Part shown: positions 1 to 6,919 of the stretch, in pieces
Numbering within the stretch: position 1 is the stretch's first letter
Layout: every line of letters starts with the position of its first letter
From: JBGTBQ01 sp041749275
Lineage (GTDB): Bacteria; Acidobacteriota; Blastocatellia; Pyrinomonadales; Pyrinomonadaceae
Assembly (NCBI GenBank): GCA_041749275.1
Contig: JBGTBQ010000368.1
Coordinates: 1 to 15,630, forward strand
Direction: 5' to 3'
DNA: 15,630 nucleotides
Notes under the pieces: generated by a model
What the model was told of the DNA's origin: nothing
Database searches by the model: none
What the model saw: the letters and a program-made list of their open reading frames with translations, nothing else
Program-made: the position numbers and the translations under genes

Positions 1-1462
1 CGGCGGCGGCGAGGCGCAGCTTGCTCGCCTCGCGCGGGACGACGAGCACGGCGTAGGTCGTGCGGATGCCCGGCGCGATGCGCTTCGTCCCCGGCAGCGG
101 CCCGAACGTCCAGCCGAACGACCGCTCGCCCTTGCCGTAGCCCGCGGCGAAGATGTCCTGGTAGACGAACTGGTCGTAGATTTCGCGCTGCCGCTGGTAG
201 TCCACTTTAGCCCCGAAGCCGAAGACGGCGAGGAATTTCGCCGAGAATCCGAAGCCGCGCTGGGTCTCGTGAATCTGGTTGACGTTGAGCGCGCTCTGGC
301 GGGGGATGATGTCCACCGTCCGGACGAGCTGGCCGGACTGCCCGGTGCCCTCCCAGTTCCCTGTCGCGTCCTGCGTGCCGTACTCCCGCTCCTTGATGGT
401 CTTGATGTTCGAGTCCGCCAGCAGCCGCGTGAACTGCGCGCCGGAGTCGCCCGTCGCACCCACGTCGCGGCATGGGTCGGCGGGCGCCTGCGTCGAGTTC
501 AGCCGTTTCTGGTAGCCGGTCACGTCCCATCGCACCTGTACGACGTGCCCGTCGGCGTGCTTGGGCACGGTGTAGATCGAGCTGGGGAGTTCGAGGAAGA
601 CGACGCGCTCGTTCTGGCCGACCTCGTCGCGCAGCAGCGTCAACTGTTTGGCGATCAGCTCGTACTGCATCTGGATGTGGTTGTCGAGCTGCATCGAGGC
701 TTGGAGTTGCGGGCTGTTCTGCGTCTTAAAGACGTTGTCGAGGAACGGCTTGTCGATCAGGTTCGAGAGGCCGGGGGCGATGGGGGTGGCCGCGGGCGTC
801 GCGCTGAAGGGGCCGCTGAAGGACGGGATTTTCTGGCCGATGTCCTCGGCGGCGAGCCCCGACAGCTCAGCGTTCAGCGCCGTGATGCGAGCGGCGACGA
901 GCGTCTTCTCGGCCTCCCTCCCCGCCTTCTCCGCCTGCTGAATCCTGATGGCGTTCTCGTCCTTGGGGGTGGCGGCGTTGAGCTTGGCCAGCTCGATGTC
1001 CGCCTGTGAGATAGCGCGCGTCAGTTGGAGCTGCTCGTTATTCCGTTGGTCGAGTTCCGCCTTGAGCGACTGCTGCCTGCCGTGGTTGGTCAGGACGCGC
1101 TGGCGCAGCAGGTCGTTGCGCAGCCCGGCCGTGGCGTCGAACTCCGCAGAGGCGCCGAACATGACTCTGAGCACCTCGACGAAGTTCCTGTTCACGGCGT
1201 TCGGGTCGAGATCGCCCAACTGCTTCACCTTCAGGCTGCGGTCGTCCTCGTGCAGCTTGGCGATGAGGTAGTGCGCCTGCGCCAGCGTCCAGACGGACGG
1301 CTTACCGATCCTGACGTTAATGGCCCCGGCGGGCGCGGGGGCCGTGACCACGGGCCGCTCCTGCCGCGCCGAGGCGGCGGGCGCCGACTGCGCGAGCAGC
1401 AGGCACAGACACAGGATGGCTCCGGCTGCTCCCCGCCGTTGACTTCTCGTTATGGTACTCAT
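1..1462 (-). CDS. Sec-exported coiled-coil protein of unknown function (partial, C-terminus off the left edge)
   Basis: One open frame runs from the ATG at 1462 through position 1 without a stop, about 487 codons, so the C-terminus lies outside the window. The ATG at 1462 is preferred to the in-frame ATG at 1471, because the ribosome site AAGGA lies 10 nt before 1462 but only 1 nt before 1471. Residues 1-31 form a typical signal peptide: basic n-region (RSQRR), Leu/Ala-rich core, then small residues. Residues of roughly 120-205 are rich in Leu, Gln, Glu, Lys and Ala and look like a coiled coil. The later part is mixed and ends in an aromatic/Gly-rich stretch (FGFGAKVDYQRQ, then FGWTFGPLPG). 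It is the last visible gene of the four-gene minus-strand block, 44 nt after the peptidoglycan-binding gene. I do not recognise the family. An envelope or periplasmic role is inferred from the signal peptide and neighbours. Confidence 0.8.
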   Translation of the reverse strand, partial: MSTITRSQRRGAAGAILCLCLLLAQSAPAASARQERPVVTAPAPAGAINVRIGKPSVWTLAQAHYLIAKLHEDDRSLKVKQLGDLDPNAVNRNFVEVLRVMFGASAEFDATAGLRNDLLRQRVLTNHGRQQSLKAELDQRNNEQLQLTRAISQADIELAKLNAATPKDENAIRIQQAEKAGREAEKTLVAARITALNAELSGLAAEDIGQKIPSFSGPFSATPAATPIAPGLSNLIDKPFLDNVFKTQNSPQLQASMQLDNHIQMQYELIAKQLTLLRDEVGQNERVVFLELPSSIYTVPKHADGHVVQVRWDVTGYQKRLNSTQAPADPCRDVGATGDSGAQFTRLLADSNIKTIKEREYGTQDATGNWEGTGQSGQLVRTVDIIPRQSALNVNQIHETQRGFGFSAKFLAVFGFGAKVDYQRQREIYDQFVYQDIFAAGYGKGERSFGWTFGPLPGTKRIAPGIRTTYAVLVVPREASKLRLAAA

Positions 1463-1471
1463 CGGTGTCAT

Positions 1472-1479
1472 GTCCTTAT
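1472..1479 (-). promoter_or_regulatory. Ribosome binding site that decides the start at 1462
   Basis: On the minus strand AAGGA sits just before two in-frame ATGs. The distance is 1 nt to the upstream ATG (1471) and 10 nt to the downstream ATG (1462). This favours initiation at 1462, directly before the signal peptide. Confidence 0.5.
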
Positions 1480-1506
1480 CTTTGGGCGCGTGGCCCCGGA
1501 GACGAA

Positions 1507-2868
1507 TTAGCTAATCGTGCCTTCCGTAAAGCCCTCACAATGTTGCATCGCCATGGCCAGCGAGACGAGACCCTCTTCGCCGAGCGACGCCATCTGGCGA
1601 TCCATGGATATCCCCGACCTCTCACCGACACAGCCCCGGTAGCTGGTGTGGTTCGGTTGGCCCGTCCAACGATCCATGGCACGACCGACGGTGAGACTCT
1701 GATAGGCGCTGGTGCGGAGCAGGGCGACTTGCGCCGCGCGACCGACTTCTATCGAGGGGAATATCGCCGCCGTCGGCTGTGTGTTTTCGTCGCACCCGAT
1801 GGCGCCGTGCGCGTTAGTGAACTGGCCGCAGACGATGTTCCCCGGATTGTTGTTCCGCCACGAACGGCTGCCTCCGGTTTTGGTCTGCCGTCGGTTGTTT
1901 GCGTCGAAGTATTCCACCCGTCGAGGGTCGGTGAGTGCCACCGCGCGCACGAAGACGGACGTGCCGTCCAGCCGCTGCAACGCGGCGTCCAACGCGCGCA
2001 AGGTGTCTTTTCCCACCAGCCCGTCTACCGTGAGGTTGACGCTCTGCTGGAAATTCTTGACGGCGGCCTCGGTCAGCGGGCCGAAAGTGCCCCGGTTCAC
2101 ACCGGCGTTAATCCGCTGCGCTTCCGGAAGGATGCGGTCGAGCGCGTCCTGAACGAGGCCGACCGGCTCCCCGTTGTCCCGCCCGATCATGAAGGAGCGC
2201 TCCCCGCGGGCTGCCGCCTGTAGCGCGTCGTTGGCCGCGAGCCGGGGGTGCGTGAGCGGACGTTCGGCGCCTTCGCCGCCCCCGACGGGGCCGCCGATCC
2301 CTTGAGCCGCCGCGGCGAGTTTGAGCAGATAGAGCGTGGGGTTGAGCAGGCCGTTGGGGCGGGCGCCTCCCACCATCCAGCGGTGGTTGTGAGCCGTCCC
2401 GCGTGTGTAAGTCTCGAAGTGCAGCATCCCGGTCGTGCTGACCCGCGCGATCTCCTGACCCTTCGTCACGCGGTCGCCCACGCGCCAGTTGAACTCTTCC
2501 TGCGCGTTCGCCTTCACCTCGCCGTAGTTAATCACGAAGTCTTCGTGCTCGACGATCAGGCTGTAAGACACCTCCCCGGCGGAGGTCGTATAGAACGTGT
2601 AGAAGGAGACGATGCGTCCGTCCTCGCACGCCACCACCTTGTCCCGGTGCTGCGCGAACAGATCAATGCCGACGTGATAGCGCGTGCCGCCGCCGCGGTT
2701 GGCGAGGAACTGCCGACCGGGAGTACCGCCGACACTCGTGCCGTCGGTGGCGCGATAGTTCACTTCAAATTTCCGGGTGCTGGAAGTTTTCACCGGCCAC
2801 ACAGCATCGTCGACGTCGCTGGCGGCAAAGCTGACCGGGTCACCAACAGGGATAGGTTTCGGGTTCAT
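1507..2868 (-). CDS. LytM/M23-like, PG_binding_1 and NNPGNI-domain cell-wall protein
   Basis: This 453-aa protein starts at the ATG at 2868, which has AAGGAG 8 nt upstream. The frame stays open much further upstream, but that extension overlaps the preceding gene and is Arg-rich, as antisense-type frames are. Residues 58-160 resemble a LytM/M23 fold: HVGID (H65, D69) matches the zinc motif HxxxD, and LHFE (H150) matches the end of the HxH motif. The first His of HxH is Met148, and the usual YAHL His is replaced (NYGEV), so hydrolase activity is doubtful. Residues 234-300 are a PG_binding_1 domain (LVQDALDRIL, TFGPLTEAAVKNFQ, VDGLVGKDTL). Residues 335-450 hold a RNNNPGNI motif of the kind found in phage and muramidase-like proteins. 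No signal peptide is visible despite the peptidoglycan-directed domains. I infer a cell-wall binding or remodelling part of the operon. Confidence 0.85.
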   Translation of the reverse strand: MNPKPIPVGDPVSFAASDVDDAVWPVKTSSTRKFEVNYRATDGTSVGGTPGRQFLANRGGGTRYHVGIDLFAQHRDKVVACEDGRIVSFYTFYTTSAGEVSYSLIVEHEDFVINYGEVKANAQEEFNWRVGDRVTKGQEIARVSTTGMLHFETYTRGTAHNHRWMVGGARPNGLLNPTLYLLKLAAAAQGIGGPVGGGEGAERPLTHPRLAANDALQAAARGERSFMIGRDNGEPVGLVQDALDRILPEAQRINAGVNRGTFGPLTEAAVKNFQQSVNLTVDGLVGKDTLRALDAALQRLDGTSVFVRAVALTDPRRVEYFDANNRRQTKTGGSRSWRNNNPGNIVCGQFTNAHGAIGCDENTQPTAAIFPSIEVGRAAQVALLRTSAYQSLTVGRAMDRWTGQPNHTSYRGCVGERSGISMDRQMASLGEEGLVSLAMAMQHCEGFTEGTIS

Positions 2869-2902
2869 GGTGCGTGCTCCTTCGCTTACTCCGTCTACGC
2901 TT

Positions 2903-2948
2903 CCGCGCGGGGCGGGCCGGGGGACGGTGCCCCGCCCCGCCCGCGCGG
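2903..2948. repeat. Strong GC-rich inverted repeat in the 98-nt intergenic gap
   Basis: GGGGCGGG (2909-2916) pairs with CCCGCCCC (2931-2938), and CCGCGC (2903-2908) pairs with GCGCGG (2943-2948) around a 4-nt bulge. It lies between the stop of the 625-aa gene and the start of the 453-aa gene. There is no following T-run, so it is not a classical Rho-independent terminator. It could be an mRNA processing or stabilising structure, an attenuator or a REP-like unit. Confidence 0.55.
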
Positions 2949-2966
2949 CTAGCCCGGCGAGGCTCT

Positions 2967-4844
2967 TCAGAAGGCCGCGCCCTCGACCACGCTCTGCTCG
3001 CCCAGATGCACGAGCGTAGGGCGCGGCAGGGGGCTTGCCGCCTCCGCCCCGTCGGCTCCGGAGAGGAAGGCGCGGATCAGCTCCAACTCGGCGCCGGCAC
3101 TCAGATGCCTCCCGTTGCCGTGAAGCATCTGCGGGCCTAAGTGTTGCGGCTCGACGCCGCCTAACAGCTGCGCCTTGAAGAGCGGGATGATCGGGTCGAG
3201 CGCACGGGTCTCGCCCTCTCTCGTGTACGTCTGGCCGGAGCCCGTCCCGATGATGAGCACCTTCCACTTGACCTTGACGTCGCTCTGCACGCCCTCGAAA
3301 TACGGGAAGCTGAGTGCGGAAGACTTCAGCGCGCCGTCCGCACCGGCCCCCTTGAGGACCAGACCGCCTAAGTAGACCTTGCTCGTCATCCCGTCCACCT
3401 TGGGGATGACGGTGTTCCACTGAATCACCGAGGTCCAGCCCGCAGGCAGCATCTCCAAGTCGGTGACGACGCTCATGTCGGCGATGTTGTTGCCCGGCGT
3501 CCACTGGTAGAGCGCGCCCGCCGAGTCGCCGTTGATGACGTTCTTGACCACGTGGCGCTCGGTGCGGTCTTGCCAGTTGCCGTCCTTCCAATCGACCGCC
3601 AGCAGCACTGTCGTGTTCGTCGGGATCGGCTCGGTCTGCTGCCACTGAAGGATGCCCGTCAGGACGGCACCCTGATCACCCGGCACCTGATTGAGCGAGA
3701 AGCCGACGAAGGTTCCATCCGCCCGGTTGTAGCCGTACTGCGCGTTGTAGGTGTGGACGCGCTCGTCCTTCGTCAGGTTGACGGTGATCGGGAGCTGGTT
3801 GTCGCCCGAGACTTCGAGCAGGTAGTCCTTGGGGCTGAGCTGGTCGAAGAGGTTGACGAAGACGTAGCTGAGGTTGTAGCGCTCCTCGCGGAGCTGCGAG
3901 AAGGCGAACTCGGCCGTCAGGTCCAGCGACGAGACCTCCGAGTAAGACTTCATGCTCACGGAGACGCCGCCGAAGAAGCCGCGCGGGTCGGGGGCGACGG
4001 CCGGTTCCATCCGCGGCTGGTTGGCGATCATGGCGAGCGTGCGCTTGATCCACGCGTCGATGAGCGTGGCTTCGAGCTGCTTGATGCGCGCGTCGTCGAG
4101 ACCTTCGGGCGGCGAGATTTGCTCGATCTTGATGCAGCCCTTGTCCACCAGCTCCGAGCGCGTGCTGGAGATGTCGGACTGCGCGCCGACCCAGCCCCAC
4201 CACGAGGCGCGGGCCTTGGTGTTCATCGAAAAGAAGTTGTACGTCCGCTCGTTGTTCGCCGTGATCTTGTAGTGGCAGCGCGGCAGAATCATCTCGTACT
4301 TGAACTCAAGGGCGACGACGGCCGGGAAGCCTTTGGCCGTGGCCGAGCCGAGGGCGGTGGCGAAGGTGTCGGCCCCGAGCGGGTTGAGTTCCAGCGAGAC
4401 GGGGATGGTCGAGGAGGCGCCGATGGGGATGTTGTGCACCTTCGAAGGGTCGGTGACGAACTGATCGACGCCGAGGATCGACATGGTCCCGCTCTGGAGG
4501 CGCATCGGCTGGAAGCGGAAGCCGGTGTTGCCGTTCGGCTTGATGCTTGAGACGATGCCGATGTGCTCCGTCCACTCCTTCTGCTCTTGCAGCGTCGGGA
4601 TAGGGACGGCGAGTTCGAGCTGCGCGGCGAACGTCCCGCCGAGGGTCTCGAAAGAGCCGTTGGGCTTCCGCTTCTGGTTGCGGATCACGGAGAGCAGCGG
4701 GCGGTTAGAGCCGTCGCGCGCGATGCGCGCGGCGCGCGGGGCGTAGAGCCACGTGTTGGGCTGATACCCCTTGATGAGAGCTAGCGGCGAGCCCTCCTTG
4801 AGGACTGTGGCGACGCTGCCGTCTGCGACATTAAATTCAGGCAT
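2967..4844 (-). CDS. Unrecognised 625-aa protein, no signal peptide
   Basis: The protein has 625 residues when started at the ATG at 4844. GGAGG (4850-4854 on the plus strand, reverse-complemented) lies 5 nt before this ATG and only 2 nt before the adjacent ATG at 4847; a TTG further upstream overlaps the ribosome site and is unlikely. I do not recognise the family. It begins MPEFNVADGSV, has no signal peptide and no convincing membrane segment, and is rich in short alternating hydrophobic/polar stretches that suggest beta structure (for example VSLELNPLGAD, PITVNLTKDERV, TVLLAVDWKDGNW). Residues of about 245-275 look helical and charged. The last 50 residues are less ordered. It sits 42 nt after the exported 285-aa gene and 98 nt before the LytM/PG-binding gene, so co-transcription is likely. 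A structural or binding role is only a guess. Confidence 0.8.
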   Translation of the reverse strand: MPEFNVADGSVATVLKEGSPLALIKGYQPNTWLYAPRAARIARDGSNRPLLSVIRNQKRKPNGSFETLGGTFAAQLELAVPIPTLQEQKEWTEHIGIVSSIKPNGNTGFRFQPMRLQSGTMSILGVDQFVTDPSKVHNIPIGASSTIPVSLELNPLGADTFATALGSATAKGFPAVVALEFKYEMILPRCHYKITANNERTYNFFSMNTKARASWWGWVGAQSDISSTRSELVDKGCIKIEQISPPEGLDDARIKQLEATLIDAWIKRTLAMIANQPRMEPAVAPDPRGFFGGVSVSMKSYSEVSSLDLTAEFAFSQLREERYNLSYVFVNLFDQLSPKDYLLEVSGDNQLPITVNLTKDERVHTYNAQYGYNRADGTFVGFSLNQVPGDQGAVLTGILQWQQTEPIPTNTTVLLAVDWKDGNWQDRTERHVVKNVINGDSAGALYQWTPGNNIADMSVVTDLEMLPAGWTSVIQWNTVIPKVDGMTSKVYLGGLVLKGAGADGALKSSALSFPYFEGVQSDVKVKWKVLIIGTGSGQTYTREGETRALDPIIPLFKAQLLGGVEPQHLGPQMLHGNGRHLSAGAELELIRAFLSGADGAEAASPLPRPTLVHLGEQSVVEGAAF

Positions 4845-4886
4845 CATGACCTCCAAGACAAGAGCGGCGGCTGCCGCTGAAGTATG

Positions 4887-5744
4887 TTAAGGGACGGCGG
4901 TCACCGAGTGCGTGACGGTCCCGTGACGTTCCAGCTTGATCTCCAACCGGGGCGTGGCCGGCGTAAAGCTCCCTCTGACGTTCACCGCGTCTTTGCCCAC
5001 TCTGCCTTCGAGCGTCCAGACAAGGCGCCCGTCGTCCTGCGAGCGGACGGGCAGGTCGAACTGTTTCTGAAGCGCCCCGCCGCGCAGTGCTTTCAGGTCG
5101 GAGTAGGAGAGGTGGATGGCCCCCTCGTGCCTGACCGGCGGCTGGCCCGGATCAGCCGACGCGTACCGCCACGCGAGCACCAGCTCATTCTCCTTTCGTA
5201 GCTTGAGCTTCTTGTCCGCCAGCAGCGTGATGAAGGTGTGGCACTTGTTGGCCGTCGTGTTAAGCAAGACCAACACGCCCGCGTCGGTCACGAGCTCGTT
5301 GAGCTTGTAGGCGACGTCGCCCACCTCCGGGTTCGTATAATCGATGACGGCCTTGATCTCGATTGTCTGCGGGCTGAAGTCGGCGGGGATCTCGCCGAAG
5401 AGCGTGCCGCCGCGGTAGTCGAAATCCTGCGTGCCCCCGAGATTGAACCTCCCCTCGGCATCGTGGTATCCCCAACTGACGGACGAGCGCGCCACCACTT
5501 CCGGCACCCCAACCGAGACGACGACTTTGACGGCCTTCGAGCCGGGCGTCAGCGGCGGCTGACCTCCGACCAGAATCTTTTCGACCGCCTGTGGCGGAGG
5601 CGGTATCGTGTCCACGCCGTTCGGCGAGGCAGCGGGCGTCTGTGCGAATGCCGTCGCCGCCAGCAGACAAAGCAGGGAGGCCACGCGGGCCGCATAGGTG
5701 GCGGCACGCCGCCAGACGCCTTCTATGGTTTCCTTATTCGTCAA
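4887..5744 (-). CDS. Sec-exported 285-aa protein of unknown function, probable TTG start
   Basis: The frame is open up to 5918, but the best start is TTG at 5744. GGAGG ends 5 nt before it, and the product begins with a normal signal peptide: MTNKETIEGVWRR, then a hydrophobic Ala/Leu core ending in AATAFAQ. GTG at 5747 is possible but only 2 nt from the ribosome site. After cleavage there is a Pro-rich linker (DTIPPPPQ) and then a beta-rich body with alternating hydrophobic residues (VKVVVSVGVPEVV, IEIKAVIDYTN, PRLEIKLERHG). I do not recognise a family. It is the first gene of the minus-strand block, and its promoter should lie in the divergent region shared with the sigma factor gene. A secreted or periplasmic role is inferred from the signal peptide. 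Confidence 0.8.
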   Translation of the reverse strand: MTNKETIEGVWRRAATYAARVASLLCLLAATAFAQTPAASPNGVDTIPPPPQAVEKILVGGQPPLTPGSKAVKVVVSVGVPEVVARSSVSWGYHDAEGRFNLGGTQDFDYRGGTLFGEIPADFSPQTIEIKAVIDYTNPEVGDVAYKLNELVTDAGVLVLLNTTANKCHTFITLLADKKLKLRKENELVLAWRYASADPGQPPVRHEGAIHLSYSDLKALRGGALQKQFDLPVRSQDDGRLVWTLEGRVGKDAVNVRGSFTPATPRLEIKLERHGTVTHSVTAVP

Positions 5745-5932
5745 CACCACCTCCAGAGCTCCAAGCGAGGTAGACTCGTCCGACGTGAGAGCCGTCGCTT
5801 GGCCCCGGCTCCCCTCCTTCACTCGTATCAGTGGGAACGGGCCAAAACGTTTCGCGCGGGCGGAAATTTTTTTAAGGGAGGTGGACGACGAAGGACGGCT
5901 GCCGACTCTCGGCGGCAAGTTGAGTTAATCTG
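5745..5932. other. Divergent intergenic region upstream of the envelope operon
   Basis: This stretch precedes the TTG-started exported gene on the minus strand. The frame of that gene remains open here, but the translation is basic and Ser/Arg-rich and precedes the signal peptide, so it is probably untranslated. A short A/T tract occurs at 5873-5883. I found no convincing sigma70 -35/-10 pair for the minus strand. An ECF-type promoter could be present but cannot be called from one copy. Confidence 0.4.
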
Positions 5933-5960
5933 TTGCAGATCAAAAGGGAAACTCTATAAC
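5933..5960 (+). promoter_or_regulatory. Candidate sigma70-type promoter, split by the MITE insertion
   Basis: TTGCAG (5933-5938) and TATAAC (5955-5960) are separated by 16 nt and point toward the sigma factor gene. The last two bases of the -10 box belong to the MITE-like element. In the sequence reconstructed without the insertion the -10 reads TATAAT. The -35 match is only moderate (TTG plus poor remaining bases). This probably drove the sigma/CHAT genes before the insertions. Confidence 0.4.
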
Positions 5961-6134
5961 TCGACTTTATCCAATTTAGCATGGCGGTAAGAAGCCTGGA
6001 AATTGGCTATATTTCCGCCACTTCGGAATTAGGTGATGTCTGCTTGCAGAGCAGACATCACGAAATTCCTTGACGTTACTTCGACGTTACATCTCCTGAT
6101 CGGGAGATAAGCGGCAAAATGGATAAAGTCGAGT
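5959..6134. mobile_element. MITE-like 176-bp palindromic element
   Basis: The two ends are perfect 15-bp inverted repeats (ACTCGACTTTATCCA at 5959-5973, its complement at 6120-6134), with three more pairs after one mismatch. The element is flanked by ATA on both sides (5956-5958, 6135-6137), consistent with a 3-bp target duplication. It has no coding potential but is full of secondary structure: a large central hairpin at 6025-6069, GGAAAT/ATTTCC at 5998-6016, and ATCTCC/GGAGAT at 6091-6108. Its ends do not match those of the adjacent IS5-type element, so it would need a different transposase to move. The parent family is not recognised. Confidence 0.7.
6025..6069. repeat. Central hairpin of the MITE-like element
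   Basis: GTGATGTCTGC (6033-6043) and GCAGACATCAC (6051-6061) form a perfect 11-bp stem around a 7-nt loop. GGAATT (6025-6030) and AATTCC (6064-6069) extend it past a small internal bulge. Just downstream, GACGTTAC occurs twice (6072-6079, 6083-6090) with an 11-bp period. Confidence 0.75.
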
Positions 6135-6139
6135 ATAAT
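6134..6139 (+). promoter_or_regulatory. TATAAT box at the right MITE junction
   Basis: A perfect TATAAT spans the right end of the MITE-like element and the adjacent target DNA. No good -35 hexamer is found 16-18 nt upstream, so activity is uncertain. It is best read as the right-hand copy of the original -10 box. A transcript from here would run into the IS5-type element. Confidence 0.25.
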
Positions 6140-6253
6140 GTGCGCAGTTCAATAGACAGTATCGGGAATAGATTTGAATAAGCTAAACTGCATCAATGTT
6201 AAGCTACGAATACTTACAAAGAGAAGCCTCGCGAGTTTTTAGCGGCAACCGGA

Positions 6254-6919
6254 TTGACTCAAGCAGAGTTCGCCGTGTTGCTGCCAAACTTCGAGACGGC
6301 TTACGAAAAACTCTATCCCTCTGCCTTGACCTTCGACGGCAAAACACGACAGCGTCTGCTTGGCGGTGGAGTGACAGGCAAATTATCAAAGTGGGAAAAC
6401 CGGTTGCTCTTTATTGTGGTCTATCACAAAACGAATCCGTTACAGACCATGCACGGACTTCAATTCGAGTTGAGCCAGGCGCAAACCAACTATTGGATTC
6501 ATCGTTTGTTACCGGTCTTACAGGAGACTTTGGCCGCCATCGGAATGAAACCTGAGCGAGAGGCGGCACAAGTGGCGAGCCATCCGGCCACCGGCGAAGG
6601 CGGCGCGAATTTAGTCATTGACGGCACGGAACGAAGGCTGCAACGACCCACCGACCCGATCAAGCAAAAGGAGAAGTACAGCGGCAAGCAGAAAGCACAC
6701 ACGGACAAGAACCTCTTGGTGGTCAACGAAAACTCAAGCAAAGTGGTTTATTTGAGTCCGACGGTGGAGGGGAAGAAGCACGCTAGCCGGGCGGCCAAGG
6801 AAGCCGCGATCAGCTATCCGGCGAATGCCACGCTCTTGAAGGACACCGGTTTTCAGGGCTACGAGCCGGAGGGCGTCTTGACGAGCCAGCCCAAAAAAAA
6901 GCGAAAGGTCAGGAGTTGA
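6254..6919 (+). CDS. IS5-type transposase, ORF A (first two catalytic Asp)
   Basis: The frame is open from 6203, with TTG at 6254 as the only usable start seen; it ends at TGA 6917-6919. The product carries two residues of the DDE triad: D123 in LVIDGTE and D197 in LLKDTGFQGY. It also has family-like stretches QKAHTDKNLLVV and KKHASRAAKEA. The first 18 or so family residues appear to lie in a different frame: MLSYEYLQ starts at the ATG at 6196, while KEKPREFLAATGLTQAEF is read in the frame used here. That implies a 1-nt insertion or 2-nt deletion near 6218-6226. ORF A lacks the catalytic Glu, so transposase activity requires frameshifting into ORF B. The DDE_Tnp_4/IS5-type assignment rests on motif spacing and the VVENVIAGVKR block encoded downstream. 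Confidence 0.75.
   Translation: MTQAEFAVLLPNFETAYEKLYPSALTFDGKTRQRLLGGGVTGKLSKWENRLLFIVVYHKTNPLQTMHGLQFELSQAQTNYWIHRLLPVLQETLAAIGMKPEREAAQVASHPATGEGGANLVIDGTERRLQRPTDPIKQKEKYSGKQKAHTDKNLLVVNENSSKVVYLSPTVEGKKHASRAAKEAAISYPANATLLKDTGFQGYEPEGVLTSQPKKKRKVRS
6893..6901 (+). promoter_or_regulatory. Probable programmed -1 frameshift site (A_AAA_AAG)
   Basis: Eight A residues followed by G place the heptamer A_AAA_AAG in the zero frame (codons AAA AAA AAG at 6893-6901). This is the classic bacterial slippery sequence. Slipping back one base gives QPKKK-AKGQELS, which continues directly into ORF B. Confidence 0.7.

Noticed and set aside
269..1009. Long plus-strand open frame opposite the exported coiled-coil gene
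   Set aside because: It is a GC-rich antisense shadow. The minus-strand frame has a ribosome site, a signal peptide and a sensible composition.
2903..2948. Rho-independent terminator
   Set aside because: The stem is strong, but no T-run follows on either strand, and the flanking genes appear to belong to one operon.
2869..3645. N-terminal extension of the peptidoglycan-binding gene
   Set aside because: The open frame overlaps the upstream 625-aa gene and is Arg-rich. The ATG at 2868 has a strong ribosome site and begins the natural protein.
3552..4550. 332-codon plus-strand open frame
   Set aside because: It lies entirely opposite the 625-aa gene, is extremely Arg/Val/Asp/Glu-rich with low complexity, and has no recognisable motif.
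5747..5918. N-terminal extension of the 285-aa exported gene
   Set aside because: It would bury the signal peptide behind about 58 residues and has no good ribosome site.
6072..6090. Possible CRISPR or iteron repeats (GACGTTAC twice)
   Set aside because: There are only two short copies inside the MITE-like element, with no spacer/repeat pattern.
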